In this document: positions 10,695 through 19,654 of the stretch, in pieces
Position numbering within the stretch: the stretch's first letter is position 1
Layout: every line of letters begins with the position of its first letter
Assembly (NCBI GenBank): GCA_013298545.1
Contig: JAAFIA010000003.1
Location: 48,847 to 112,846, forward strand
Direction: 5' to 3'
DNA from: Bacteroidota bacterium
Lineage (GTDB): Bacteria > Bacteroidota > Bacteroidia > Palsa-965
DNA length: 64,000 nt
Program-made: the position numbers and the translations under genes
The notes under the pieces: generated by a model
Databases searched by the model: none
Told to the model about the DNA's origin: nothing
Seen by the model: only the letters and a program-made list of their open reading frames with translations

Positions 10695-11942
10695 ATGAAA
10701 AAAATCTTATTTGCTCTTCCGTTTGCTTTGCTCTTCGCTTCTTGCGGTAATTCAACCGATACACCAACAAAGACCGATAGCACGGGAACAACGGAATCAT
10801 CTTCCAATCTCGATTGGAAAAAAATCGAATTGGTGAAAATGCTTGCCGGAAATTATGGCTACCGCCTGGAAGGAACAGAAACCCTGCTCTTCGACAAAAA
10901 AGAGTTCGAACATGGTCGCCCGTTTGCCGAAGGCTTTGCCATTGTTAGCAAAGGTTCTGGCGACGATGAAAAGTTTGGATTCATTGATGCAACCGGAAAA
11001 CAGGTGATGGATTATAAATTCAAAGAATTGAAAGATTTTTCCAATGGCCTTGCTTTGGCACAAGAAAATAAAGATGGGCTTTGGGGATTCATCAACACCA
11101 AAGGCGAGTGGGCCATCAAACCGATGTACAAAAATGCTTGGCCTTTTGCGAATGGGCGCGCACGCATTGCCGAAGGCGAAGTCATGAGCAAATACATGAA
11201 ACAGTTTGAAGATGCAAAATACGGATTCATCAACACCAAAGGCGATACGGTTATTGCCATCAACTACAACGACGCGTCTGATTTTGGTGAAGGTTGGGCC
11301 GCTGTTGCTAAAAATGGCAAATACGGCTTCGTTGATACAACGGGCAAAGAAGTCATTGCGTTCAAATACGACCAAGCCGATAAATTTGTTCATGGCATTG
11401 CGCCTGTTTTCAAAGGAAGCAAATGTGGTTTCATCGACAAAACAGAAAAAGTAATTGTTCCGATTCAATACAGCAGCTATAAATACGTTTATCACTACAT
11501 CGGATTTAATATTTTCGACGAAGACAACATTGAATATGATGTGGACGGAAAATTAATTATTGTCAGCAAGGGCGAAAAATGGGGCATGGTTGATCTCACC
11601 GGAAAAACTGTTGTAGATTTCTTGTACAGCGAATTAAGTCTGCCAGAAGAAGGCTACATCAACTGCAAAAAAGGCGATAATGCCGGATTGCTAGATCTTA
11701 CCGGAAAAGAAATTATTCCATGCGAATATGTGGAACTCGGCAAACTCAGCGAAGGATTAATCTCCGCTAAAAAAGGCGAAAAATGGGGCTTCTTAGATGC
11801 TGCCGGAAAAATGGTTATTGACTTCAAGTACGATCGTGCTTATGATTTCAGCAGCGGCGAAGCATCTGTTTATGAAGGCGATGTTTATATTAAAGTGGAT
11901 AAAACAGGTAAAGAAACGTACCGCGCTGATGCCACAAAATAA
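10695..11942 (+). CDS. WG-repeat-containing lipoprotein
   Basis: Lipobox LLFASC; repeated KFGFIDATGKQVMDYKF / LWGFINTKGEWAIKPMY motifs. Confidence 0.9.
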   Translation: MKKILFALPFALLFASCGNSTDTPTKTDSTGTTESSSNLDWKKIELVKMLAGNYGYRLEGTETLLFDKKEFEHGRPFAEGFAIVSKGSGDDEKFGFIDATGKQVMDYKFKELKDFSNGLALAQENKDGLWGFINTKGEWAIKPMYKNAWPFANGRARIAEGEVMSKYMKQFEDAKYGFINTKGDTVIAINYNDASDFGEGWAAVAKNGKYGFVDTTGKEVIAFKYDQADKFVHGIAPVFKGSKCGFIDKTEKVIVPIQYSSYKYVYHYIGFNIFDEDNIEYDVDGKLIIVSKGEKWGMVDLTGKTVVDFLYSELSLPEEGYINCKKGDNAGLLDLTGKEIIPCEYVELGKLSEGLISAKKGEKWGFLDAAGKMVIDFKYDRAYDFSSGEASVYEGDVYIKVDKTGKETYRADATK

Positions 11943-11958
11943 GGAGTAAAAAGAATGA

Positions 11959-11994
11959 CAAAAAGCCGTTTTCGATACTGAAAACGGCTTTTTG
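11959..11994. terminator. Intrinsic terminator
   Basis: CAAAAAGCCGTTTTC-gatact-GAAAACGGCTTTTTG. Confidence 0.85.
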
Positions 11995-12036
11995 TTTTTG
12001 TAGCGGTTACGCGCAGAATCCGTAATTTTGCCGCCT

Positions 12037-12990
12037 ATGAAAGTTACAGAACATCTCAAAGCGGCTAAGTCAACGCTTTTTTCCATCGAAATTCTTCCGC
12101 CGCTCAAAGGCAAAAGCATTCAGTCGATTTATGAAGGCATTGATCCGCTCATGGAATTTAAACCTTCGTTTGTAGATGTTACGTACCACCGCGAAGAATA
12201 TATTTATAAAAAGCGCGAAGGCGGCTACCTCGAAAAAGTATCTATCCGTAAACGCCCCGGAACAGTTGGTATTTGCGCGGCCATCATGAACCGTTACCAT
12301 GTAGATGCGGTACCACACATTATTTGTGGTGGCTTTACAAAAGAAGAAACCGAAAGTGCTTTGATTGATTTGCACTTTTTAGGAATTGACAATGTATTGC
12401 TGCTTCGCGGCGACTCCATAAAATCGGAACCTGCATTTATTCCCGAACCAAACGGCCACGCATACGCCATTGATCTGGTGCGCCAAGTAGGCGAAATGAA
12501 TCAGGCGCGTTATTTACACGAAGACATCAACGATATGGCCCCAACCAATTTTTGTGTTGGTGTTGCAGGCTATCCCGAAAAACATTTCGAAGCGCCAAAT
12601 ATGGGTTCTGATTTGAAATACCTCAAACAAAAAGTTGATGCGGGTGCTGAGTACATTGTTACACAAATGTTTTTCGACAATAGTAAATATTTTGCCTTTG
12701 TAGAAAAATGCCGCGAAGCTGGAATCAAGGTGCCAATCATTCCAGGTTTGAAAATCATGACGGGTAAAAAGCAATTGCTTGGTCTTCCTAAAATTTTTAA
12801 AATCGATGTTCCTGAAGCGCTTGCCGATGAAGTAGAAAAATGCGAAACCGATGCACAGGTGCGCGAAGTTGGCATTGAGTGGTGCATTCAACAATCGAAA
12901 GAACTGATGGCGGCAAATGTGCCTTGCTTGCATTTTTACACCATGGGCAGCAGCGAAGTTACGCGGCGTGTAGCGAGCCAAGTTTTTTAA
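12037..12990 (+). CDS. metF: Methylenetetrahydrofolate reductase
   Basis: FSIEILPPLKG...FVDVTYHR...VLLLRGD...GVAGYPEKH...KVDAGAEYIVTQMFFDN...PIIPGLKIM. Confidence 0.95.
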   Translation: MKVTEHLKAAKSTLFSIEILPPLKGKSIQSIYEGIDPLMEFKPSFVDVTYHREEYIYKKREGGYLEKVSIRKRPGTVGICAAIMNRYHVDAVPHIICGGFTKEETESALIDLHFLGIDNVLLLRGDSIKSEPAFIPEPNGHAYAIDLVRQVGEMNQARYLHEDINDMAPTNFCVGVAGYPEKHFEAPNMGSDLKYLKQKVDAGAEYIVTQMFFDNSKYFAFVEKCREAGIKVPIIPGLKIMTGKKQLLGLPKIFKIDVPEALADEVEKCETDAQVREVGIEWCIQQSKELMAANVPCLHFYTMGSSEVTRRVASQVF

Positions 12991-13001
12991 AAATACAACT
13001 T

Positions 13002-13167
13002 AGTAACTGTTTAAATTTTATCCTTTAAGTTTGTTATGCGCCTTTTTGCACCATACTTCGTTGCGTTTTTTGACCGTAGGCGCGCTGCTATGGCCTTCAA
13101 AAACGCGCCTCGTCTGGCACAAAAAGCCATCATAACAATTCTCAAAAACAAATTTTAAACAGGCTCT
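13002..13167. repeat. Dispersed long-palindrome repeat, copy A
   Basis: Near-identical interior to 47041-47218 and 57751-57915; 3' arm ...AAACAAATTTTAAACAGGCTCT; arms inverted relative to each other; left terminal 7 nt diverged (AGTAACTGTTTAAA). Confidence 0.93.
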
Positions 13168-13173
13168 TATATA

Positions 13174-13199
13174 GAAACCGGAATTTTTCCGGTTTTTTT
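13174..13199 (+). terminator. Intrinsic terminator immediately after repeat copy A
   Basis: AAACCGGAA-ttt-TTCCGGTTTTTTT. Confidence 0.75.
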
Positions 13200-13218
13200 A
13201 TATCTAAAAATTATTTAA

Positions 13219-13308
13219 TGTCTGCTATTAAAGACATTTTATAATTTTTTGTTTTTAATAACAGACGTTATAATTTATTAAAAAAGTTAATGTTTGATAT
13301 TAAAGACT
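13219..13308 (+). promoter_or_regulatory. Three hipBA operator-like sites (TGTCT-N8-AGACA family) overlapping the promoter
   Basis: TGTCT-N8-AGACA (13219-13236), TGTTT-N8-AGACG (13250-13267), TGTTT-N8-AGACT (13291-13308); TATATTTG -7-like box at 13316-13323 with TTTG 20 nt upstream. Confidence 0.75.
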
Positions 13309-13341
13309 TTTTAAATATATTTGTTTTATATTTCAAACATT

Positions 13342-13665
13342 ATGAAATCAAATAAAACAATTTTGACACCTCAAGTCAAAACGTCTTTAGCTTTGCTTGG
13401 AGAGCAAATTAAACTTGCTCGTTTACGTCGTCAGATCAGTGTTATCCAAATTGCCGAACGCGCTCATGTTAGTCGTTCCTCTGTATGGCTTGTTGAGAAA
13501 GGTTCGCCGAGTGTTGCTATGGGAATATATTGTCAAATATTATTTGTATTGGGTTTAGAAAAAGATATTCTTCTTATTGCGAAAGACGATGAACTTGGCC
13601 GAAAGCTGCAGGATGCCGAAATACTTCCCAAAAAACGTGCTCCACGACAAAAGAAAAAAACATGA
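13342..13665 (+). CDS. HipB-like HTH (XRE) antitoxin
   Basis: LGEQIKLARLRRQISVIQIAERAHVSRSSVWLVEKG HTH; 4-nt overlap with hipA-like gene. Confidence 0.85.
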   Translation: MKSNKTILTPQVKTSLALLGEQIKLARLRRQISVIQIAERAHVSRSSVWLVEKGSPSVAMGIYCQILFVLGLEKDILLIAKDDELGRKLQDAEILPKKRAPRQKKKT

Positions 13666-14909
13666 ATCAGAAAGAGATCGAGGTACATGCGCACTGCAAT
13701 GGCCTCCTGTTACAGATGGGTACACTTACGACTATTCCTGCAAAAGGGAAAGAAGTCTTTTCTTTTGAATATACGCCAATGTGGTTAGCATCAGGTTTCA
13801 AATTTATGCTCGATCCTGATTTGCAGTTGTATGCTGGTCGTTATTTTCCGCGCGATCAAAAACAAAATTTTGGTGTCTTTCTCGATTCAAGTCCAGATCG
13901 TTGGGGACGTGTGCTAATGAACCGGCGAGAAGCAATTGTAGCTAGACAAGAGAAACGTTCACCTAAAAAACTGGTGGAGTCAGATTACTTGCTTGGTGTA
14001 TTTGACAAACATCGCATGGGTGGCTTACGTTTTCGGCTTGGTAATACTGAAAATTTTTTAGACGATGATCCCGCGAAGTCTGTTCCTCCTTGGACTTCGT
14101 TGCGTGAATTGGAATATGCTAGTATGCGTTTTGAAGAAGATGATGCCAGTAGCCCAGACAGCCAACGTTGGTTGAACATGCTTTTAGCGCCCGGTTCTTC
14201 GCTGGGTGGTGCTCGACCGAAAGCAGGTGTTGCGGATACAAAAGGGCATTTATGGATTGCTAAATTCCCAAGCATCAACGATGAAAATAATACAGGAGCA
14301 TGGGAACTGGTGGCGAATGTGCTCGCATCAAAAGCTGGTATTGATGTCGCAGAAAGTATGGTAAAAAAATTCAATACGCGTCACCATACATATTTAACCA
14401 AACGCTTTGACCGTAAGAAGAATGGCGAACGCATTCATTTTGCATCAGCCATGACCTTGCTTGGTTATACAGATGGAACGGGCGATGATACGGGTGCAAG
14501 TTATCTCGAATTGGTAGAATTTTTGATGCGCCATGGCGCCGATGTGAATACGGATTTGAAAGAGCTGTGGCGGCGTATTGTCTTTTCGATTGCGATAAAA
14601 AACACAGACGATCATTTGCGCAATCATGGGTTTTTGTTGACAAATCGCGGCTGGCGGCTATCACCAGCTTACGATCTCAATGCCAATCCGCATGGAACGG
14701 GATTAAGTTTGAATATCTCCGAATCGGACAATTCGCTTGCCTGGGATTTAGCTATGGAGGTAGCGCCCTATTTTCGGCTTGATGCGAAACAGGCGAAATT
14801 AATTATGAATCGTGTGAAAAAATCGGTTAGCACTTGGCGAGAATTGGCAAAAAGTACAGGGCTTTCAAAAACGGAGCAAGACCGGCTAGCTCCTGCGTTT
14901 GAGCGATAG
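13662..14909 (+). CDS. HipA-like Ser/Thr kinase toxin
   Basis: FGVFLDSSPDRWGR; SSLGGARPKAGV; KRFDRKKNGERIHFASAMTLLG; NTDDHLRNHGFLL; LSPAYDLN. Confidence 0.92.
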   Translation: MNQKEIEVHAHCNGLLLQMGTLTTIPAKGKEVFSFEYTPMWLASGFKFMLDPDLQLYAGRYFPRDQKQNFGVFLDSSPDRWGRVLMNRREAIVARQEKRSPKKLVESDYLLGVFDKHRMGGLRFRLGNTENFLDDDPAKSVPPWTSLRELEYASMRFEEDDASSPDSQRWLNMLLAPGSSLGGARPKAGVADTKGHLWIAKFPSINDENNTGAWELVANVLASKAGIDVAESMVKKFNTRHHTYLTKRFDRKKNGERIHFASAMTLLGYTDGTGDDTGASYLELVEFLMRHGADVNTDLKELWRRIVFSIAIKNTDDHLRNHGFLLTNRGWRLSPAYDLNANPHGTGLSLNISESDNSLAWDLAMEVAPYFRLDAKQAKLIMNRVKKSVSTWRELAKSTGLSKTEQDRLAPAFER

Positions 14910-14976
14910 TAAGCGTTTGTGGATTTACCCAAAACAAAAATCGGATTCCCCATCCGAATTCCTTATTTTTACGGCA

Positions 14977-16683
14977 ATGGAAAAAAGATGGCAGTTATTA
15001 CCCGAAGGGAATCAGGCGTTGATTGATCAACTGGCCAAGGAGCTTTCCATTCACCGTGTTTTAGCCACTTTGCTTGTTCGGCGCGGCATCAAAAATTTTT
15101 CCGAGGCGCGCGATTTTTTTCGTCCAACATTAGAACAACTTCACAACCCCATGTTGATGCGCGACATGGAAAAAGCTGTTGCTCGGATTGAAAAAGCGCT
15201 GCTTTCCGGTGAAAAAATTCTTGTTTATGGCGATTATGATGTTGACGGAACAACAGCCGTTGCACTCGTTTACACCTACCTGCGCACGTTAAATGCACAA
15301 TGCGATTTTTATATTCCAGATCGCTATAAAGAAGGGTATGGCATTTCGTTTACCGGAATTGAATATGCGGCAGCGCATGGTTACTCGCTCATCATTGCGC
15401 TTGACTGCGGCATCAAAGCAGTAGAAAAAATAAAAGCTGCCAATGATTTGCAAGTGGATTTTATCATTTGCGATCACCACCGCCCTGGCGATGTGTTGCC
15501 GGATGCGGTTGCGGTGCTCGATCCAAAACGCGATGATTGTCCTTATCCATTCAAAGAACTTTCGGGTTGTGGCATTGGCTTTAAACTCGTTCAAGCGCTT
15601 GCCGAAAAACGCGGTCTTTCCCGAGCCGAACTCATGCCGTATCTCGATTTTGTAGCGGTAAGTATTGCGGCCGATTTGGTTTCTATTGCTGGCGAAAATC
15701 GGGTGCTAGCGTATTTCGGTTTGCAACGCATCAATACCGATCCGCGCCCAGGTTTTCGTGCCATGATTCGGCAACAAAATATTAAAAAGAGCATTTCCAT
15801 TACCGAACTTGTTTTTGTGATTGCGCCGCGCATCAATGCTGCGGGACGTTTGGAGCATGGTGCCAAAGCCGTTGAATTGCTCATTGCCTCTTCTGTTGAA
15901 CAAGCCGAAGCAGCGAGTCAGGCCGTGAACAAAACAAATTCAAACCGCAAGGATATTGATACGTTTACGACACAGCAAGCGGTAGAAATTTTAGAAAACT
16001 ATCCGCAACATGCACAGCGCCGCTCTACTGTTGTTTTTCACCCATCGTGGCATAAAGGTGTTGTAGGCATTGTGGCTTCGCGTTTGATTGAGCGTTGGTA
16101 TCGGCCAACGATTGTTTTGACCGAATCGAATGGTGTGGCGACGGGTTCGGCGCGGTCGGTAAAAGATTTCGACGTATATGAGGCCATCGAAGCTTGCGGC
16201 GATTTGCTCGATCAATTTGGTGGCCACACGTATGCCGCAGGATTGACCTTGAAAATAGAGCAGGTTGAAAAATTTAAAGAACGTTTTGAGGAAGTTGTTC
16301 AAAAAACGATTCTCGAAAAATCGCTTGTTCCTGAAATCGAAATTGATGCCGAGCTTTCGCTCGATGATGTTGACGGAAAATTTGTGCGTGTGTTGCGGCA
16401 GTTTGCGCCTTTTGGTCCTGACAACATGAGTCCAGTGTTTTGTGTGCGGGGTGCGGCTGATCGCGGGTGGGCGCGGGTGGTTGGCAACAACCATTTAAAA
16501 ATGGACATCATCAATCCGAAAACGCCTGATCGAATTTTTCCTGCTATCGGATTTGGGCTTGGGGCGCATTTGCCAGAAACTACGGGTGGAAAAAATTTCG
16601 ACTTGTGCTGTTCGCTCGAAGACAATGAATGGAACGGACAAACATCGCTGCAACTTTCGGTGAAAGATATGCGCGCATGCTAA
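14977..16683 (+). CDS. recJ: Single-stranded-DNA-specific exonuclease RecJ
   Basis: VYGDYDVDGTTAVAL (DHH); IICDHH; APRINAAGRL; GHTYAAGLTL. Confidence 0.95.
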   Translation: MEKRWQLLPEGNQALIDQLAKELSIHRVLATLLVRRGIKNFSEARDFFRPTLEQLHNPMLMRDMEKAVARIEKALLSGEKILVYGDYDVDGTTAVALVYTYLRTLNAQCDFYIPDRYKEGYGISFTGIEYAAAHGYSLIIALDCGIKAVEKIKAANDLQVDFIICDHHRPGDVLPDAVAVLDPKRDDCPYPFKELSGCGIGFKLVQALAEKRGLSRAELMPYLDFVAVSIAADLVSIAGENRVLAYFGLQRINTDPRPGFRAMIRQQNIKKSISITELVFVIAPRINAAGRLEHGAKAVELLIASSVEQAEAASQAVNKTNSNRKDIDTFTTQQAVEILENYPQHAQRRSTVVFHPSWHKGVVGIVASRLIERWYRPTIVLTESNGVATGSARSVKDFDVYEAIEACGDLLDQFGGHTYAAGLTLKIEQVEKFKERFEEVVQKTILEKSLVPEIEIDAELSLDDVDGKFVRVLRQFAPFGPDNMSPVFCVRGAADRGWARVVGNNHLKMDIINPKTPDRIFPAIGFGLGAHLPETTGGKNFDLCCSLEDNEWNGQTSLQLSVKDMRAC

Positions 16684-16706
16684 CACGTTTTCGCAAAACA
16701 ATCTTT

Positions 16707-17525
16707 ATGCTTTCAAAAAATCTCGAAATAGCCATTCATGCTGCGCTACAAGCTGGCGAAAAAATACGCACGATTTATCGAGAGGAGGAACATGGTGTTT
16801 CGTATAAAACAGATAATAGTCCGCTAACCCGCGCCGATAGCGCCGCGCACGATTGCATTGCCAGTTATCTTGCAGAAACAAAAATCCCCTTGTTGAGTGA
16901 AGAGGATGCACGTAATCATGGATTTGAAGAACGCAAAAACTGGTCGCGCTGTTGGATCGTTGATCCACTTGATGGTACAAAAGAATTTATCAAACGCAAT
17001 GGTGAGTTTACCGTGAACATTGCACTAGCAGCAAATGGTGTGCCCATGCTCGGTGTTATCTATGCGCCGATTCTTGATGTCTTGTATTTTGCCGAAAAAG
17101 ATGCAGGGGCATTTCTCATCCGAAACACCAAAGACGATGCTTATTCTAGCGAAATGATGCGCGCAAAGGCGATTTCACTTCCTTTGCAGCCGCTTCCCCA
17201 AATTTGTACGGTTGTTGGAAGCCGCTCACATGCTTCGTCGGAAACGGATGCGTTTGTAGAACAATTGCGAACAGGTTTCGGAACAGTTGATTTTATTGCT
17301 GCGGGCAGTTCACTCAAATTTGGGTTGATTGCCGAAGGCAAAGCGCATGTTTATCCACGCTTCGCACCTACCATGGAATGGGATACTGCGGCAGGACAAA
17401 TTATTGTGGCAGAAAGTGGCGGAAACATGATCGATTACCACGCTAAAAAACCAATGACCTACAACCGCGAAGAATTGCGAAATGATTGGTTTTTAGCTGT
17501 AGCAAAAGGCTTCAATACCCGATAA
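16707..17525 (+). CDS. cysQ: 3'(2'),5'-bisphosphate nucleotidase CysQ
   Basis: LSEED...WIVDPLDGTKEFIKRNGEFTVNIAL; EWDTAAGQIIVAESGG. Confidence 0.93.
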   Translation: MLSKNLEIAIHAALQAGEKIRTIYREEEHGVSYKTDNSPLTRADSAAHDCIASYLAETKIPLLSEEDARNHGFEERKNWSRCWIVDPLDGTKEFIKRNGEFTVNIALAANGVPMLGVIYAPILDVLYFAEKDAGAFLIRNTKDDAYSSEMMRAKAISLPLQPLPQICTVVGSRSHASSETDAFVEQLRTGFGTVDFIAAGSSLKFGLIAEGKAHVYPRFAPTMEWDTAAGQIIVAESGGNMIDYHAKKPMTYNREELRNDWFLAVAKGFNTR

Positions 17526-17538
17526 AAACAAGGGGCCT

Positions 17539-17709
17539 CTATGGGATGCGGTAGATCACGATTGTACTCTCAGGAAAATAGTTCCTCAAAAATTCGTCTG
17601 GTCGGTACCAAACACAATATACGATTGTACCGTTGATAGATTCTACCGTCATGGTAGGGCCACCTGATTTGAGGCGAACAGTATCGCCAATAGAAAAGAG
17701 AGCTGCCAT
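17539..17709 (-). CDS. Small DUF2158 (YodC-like) protein, 56 aa
   Basis: Hand translation MAALFSIGDTVRLKSGGPTMTVESINGTIVYCVWYRPDEFLRNYFPESTIVIYRIP; below the ORF-track length cutoff. Confidence 0.8.
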   Translation of the reverse strand: MAALFSIGDTVRLKSGGPTMTVESINGTIVYCVWYRPDEFLRNYFPESTIVIYRIP

Positions 17710-17777
17710 TCAATATAAATGTGGTTAATGTTAATTGAATTCTATAGGTATTGGCAAAAGCACATCAACACCTTTTA

Positions 17778-17951
17778 CTATAATGGAACACGAATTAATA
17801 CCAATGTCTCTGGTGGAAATTTATTCCTATAATACTCATCGTTTATAGACCAAATGCAGTGCACGACTTGTCCTTGAATGGACTCAACTGTCATGGAAGG
17901 GCTTCCGGATTTCAATTGAACCGTATCGCCGATAGAAAATAAAAATGCCAT
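17778..17951 (-). CDS. Small DUF2158 (YodC-like) protein, tandem paralogue, 57 aa
   Basis: MAFLFSIGDTVQLKSGSPSMTVESIQGQVVHCIWSINDEYYRNKFPPETLVLIRVPL. Confidence 0.82.
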   Translation of the reverse strand: MAFLFSIGDTVQLKSGSPSMTVESIQGQVVHCIWSINDEYYRNKFPPETLVLIRVPL

Positions 17952-18161
17952 AATTTGAGGTGTAGGTTGATACAATATTACATTGTAAAAAAGCAAAAGT
18001 CAAGTAGTTGTTCATAATTATTGGTATTTGATGGGCAAAAAAATCAATCCTCATTAATCGCCTCAAGTATTTAAACACCAACGCCCGAATGTCCTACTGC
18101 GAAATAAAACTAGGTTATCCGCATTTTTTTTGGGATTTTTACGCCTCATTTTTAGGCACTC

Positions 18162-18947
18162 ATGCACGAAAGACATTCCAACCGCGAACAGTATTTTGAA
18201 GAACAAAGTACCGTAACTAAAAAATACGTCATTCCGTTTATCGAAGATGTTCGTCCGGTTACCGCAGCACTACATGTTGCCGAAATTGGTTGTGGAGAGG
18301 CCGGAAACCTCAAGCCATTTGTAGATATGGGCTGTAAAGTTGTAGGCATCGATCTTGCTCCAAACAAAATCGAAAACGGAAAGAAATTTTACGCCAATCA
18401 TCCCAACAAAAACAACATCACATTAATTGCTGAGGACATTTACAAGATTGACCCGAATGCGTTCCCGAAATTTGATCTGATTGTGATGCGCGATGTGATA
18501 GAACATATTCCAAATCAAGATCTGTTTATGGCGCGACTAAAAGATTTTCTCGCACCTGATGGCATCATCTTTTTTGCCTATCCACCTTGGCGTATGCCTT
18601 TTGGTGGGCATCAGCAAATTTGCATCAATACGTTTATGAGTAAAATGCCTTATACGCATTTGCTCCCGCGTTGGCTGTATTTTGGCATGATGCGTTGGTT
18701 GGGCGAAAGCAAGGAAAAAATCGTGAGTCTGACAGAGGTTCGCGATACTGGCATTAGCATCAATACGTTCAATGGCTTGGTGAAAAAACACGAGTATGTT
18801 TTCAAAAAACAGGTGTATTATTTCATCAATCCAAACTACGAAATCAAGTTTAAACTCAAACCACGCGTGCTTTCGCCCTTATTCAATATTCCTTGGTTGC
18901 GCGATTTTTTCGTAACGACGTATTATAACATTATTGGATTGAAGTAG
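18162..18947 (+). CDS. Class I SAM-dependent methyltransferase
   Basis: VAEIGCGEAGNLKPFVDMGCKVVGIDLAPNKIE; FDLIVMRDVIEHI. Confidence 0.85.
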   Translation: MHERHSNREQYFEEQSTVTKKYVIPFIEDVRPVTAALHVAEIGCGEAGNLKPFVDMGCKVVGIDLAPNKIENGKKFYANHPNKNNITLIAEDIYKIDPNAFPKFDLIVMRDVIEHIPNQDLFMARLKDFLAPDGIIFFAYPPWRMPFGGHQQICINTFMSKMPYTHLLPRWLYFGMMRWLGESKEKIVSLTEVRDTGISINTFNGLVKKHEYVFKKQVYYFINPNYEIKFKLKPRVLSPLFNIPWLRDFFVTTYYNIIGLK

Positions 18948-19027
18948 ATTGGCTAACCCTAAAAAGGCGAGATGCAATAATATTAAGTTTGCGTTGAACT
19001 AAGCCATGAATAATTTAATTTTAGGAA

Positions 19028-19651
19028 ATGGTTGATTTGAATAAAATATATCTGTTTCGTATGATCCATATTGAGAATATCCCACATGTTCTTAAACATG
19101 GTATTACACATTCAACCTCCATCAATTCGAATCCTCAGTATAAACCCATCGGTGATAGCAGTATAATTAAAACTCGAAATAAATTTACATTAAAGAATGG
19201 CAGAGCGTTAGGTGACTACATTCCATTTTATTTTGGTGTAAGGACCCCAATGCTATATGTTATTCAAAAAGGCTATAAAATGGTAGCTTCAACACCTGCT
19301 GAGGATATTGTGTACTGCATAAGTTCCGTTCAAAAAATCATAGACCTTGAATTAGATTTTGTATTCACCAATGGTCATGCCGTTGATGGCTTTAGTTCTC
19401 AATACACTAATACAGATATCGGCGATATTGGTAGCATTTTAGATATGAATGCAATCCAGGCAAAGTATTGGAATGACGAAAAGGACTTAGACAAAAAACG
19501 CAGAAAAGAAGCTGAATTTTTAGTCCTGGGTGATATTGCTATCGGTGGTATTTTAGGTTATTCTACATACAATGAAAATGCAAAAAACAAAATAATAAAT
19601 TGGGGTCTTAATAAAGACAGCATTGCTATCAGACCAGATTTCTATTTTTAA
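19028..19651 (+). CDS. darT: DarT-type DNA ADP-ribosyltransferase toxin (DUF4433)
   Basis: IYLFRMIHIENIPHVLKHGITH; YIPFYFGVRTPMLYVI; RRKEAEFLVLGDI with conserved Glu; followed by DarG macrodomain. Confidence 0.92.
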   Translation: MVDLNKIYLFRMIHIENIPHVLKHGITHSTSINSNPQYKPIGDSSIIKTRNKFTLKNGRALGDYIPFYFGVRTPMLYVIQKGYKMVASTPAEDIVYCISSVQKIIDLELDFVFTNGHAVDGFSSQYTNTDIGDIGSILDMNAIQAKYWNDEKDLDKKRRKEAEFLVLGDIAIGGILGYSTYNENAKNKIINWGLNKDSIAIRPDFYF

Positions 19652-19654
19652 TAT

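Noticed and set aside
12514-12981. Long antisense ORFs (e.g. opposite metF, recJ, nrdA, pdxA) in the ORF track
   Set aside because: They mirror strongly coding frames, show low-complexity Phe/Ile/Arg-rich compositions and have no recognisable motifs.
13002-13167. Repeat copy A acting as the hipBA operator
   Set aside because: It is separated from hipB by a terminator hairpin and by the dedicated TGTCT-N8-AGACA sites, and the same repeat occurs at loci without hip genes.
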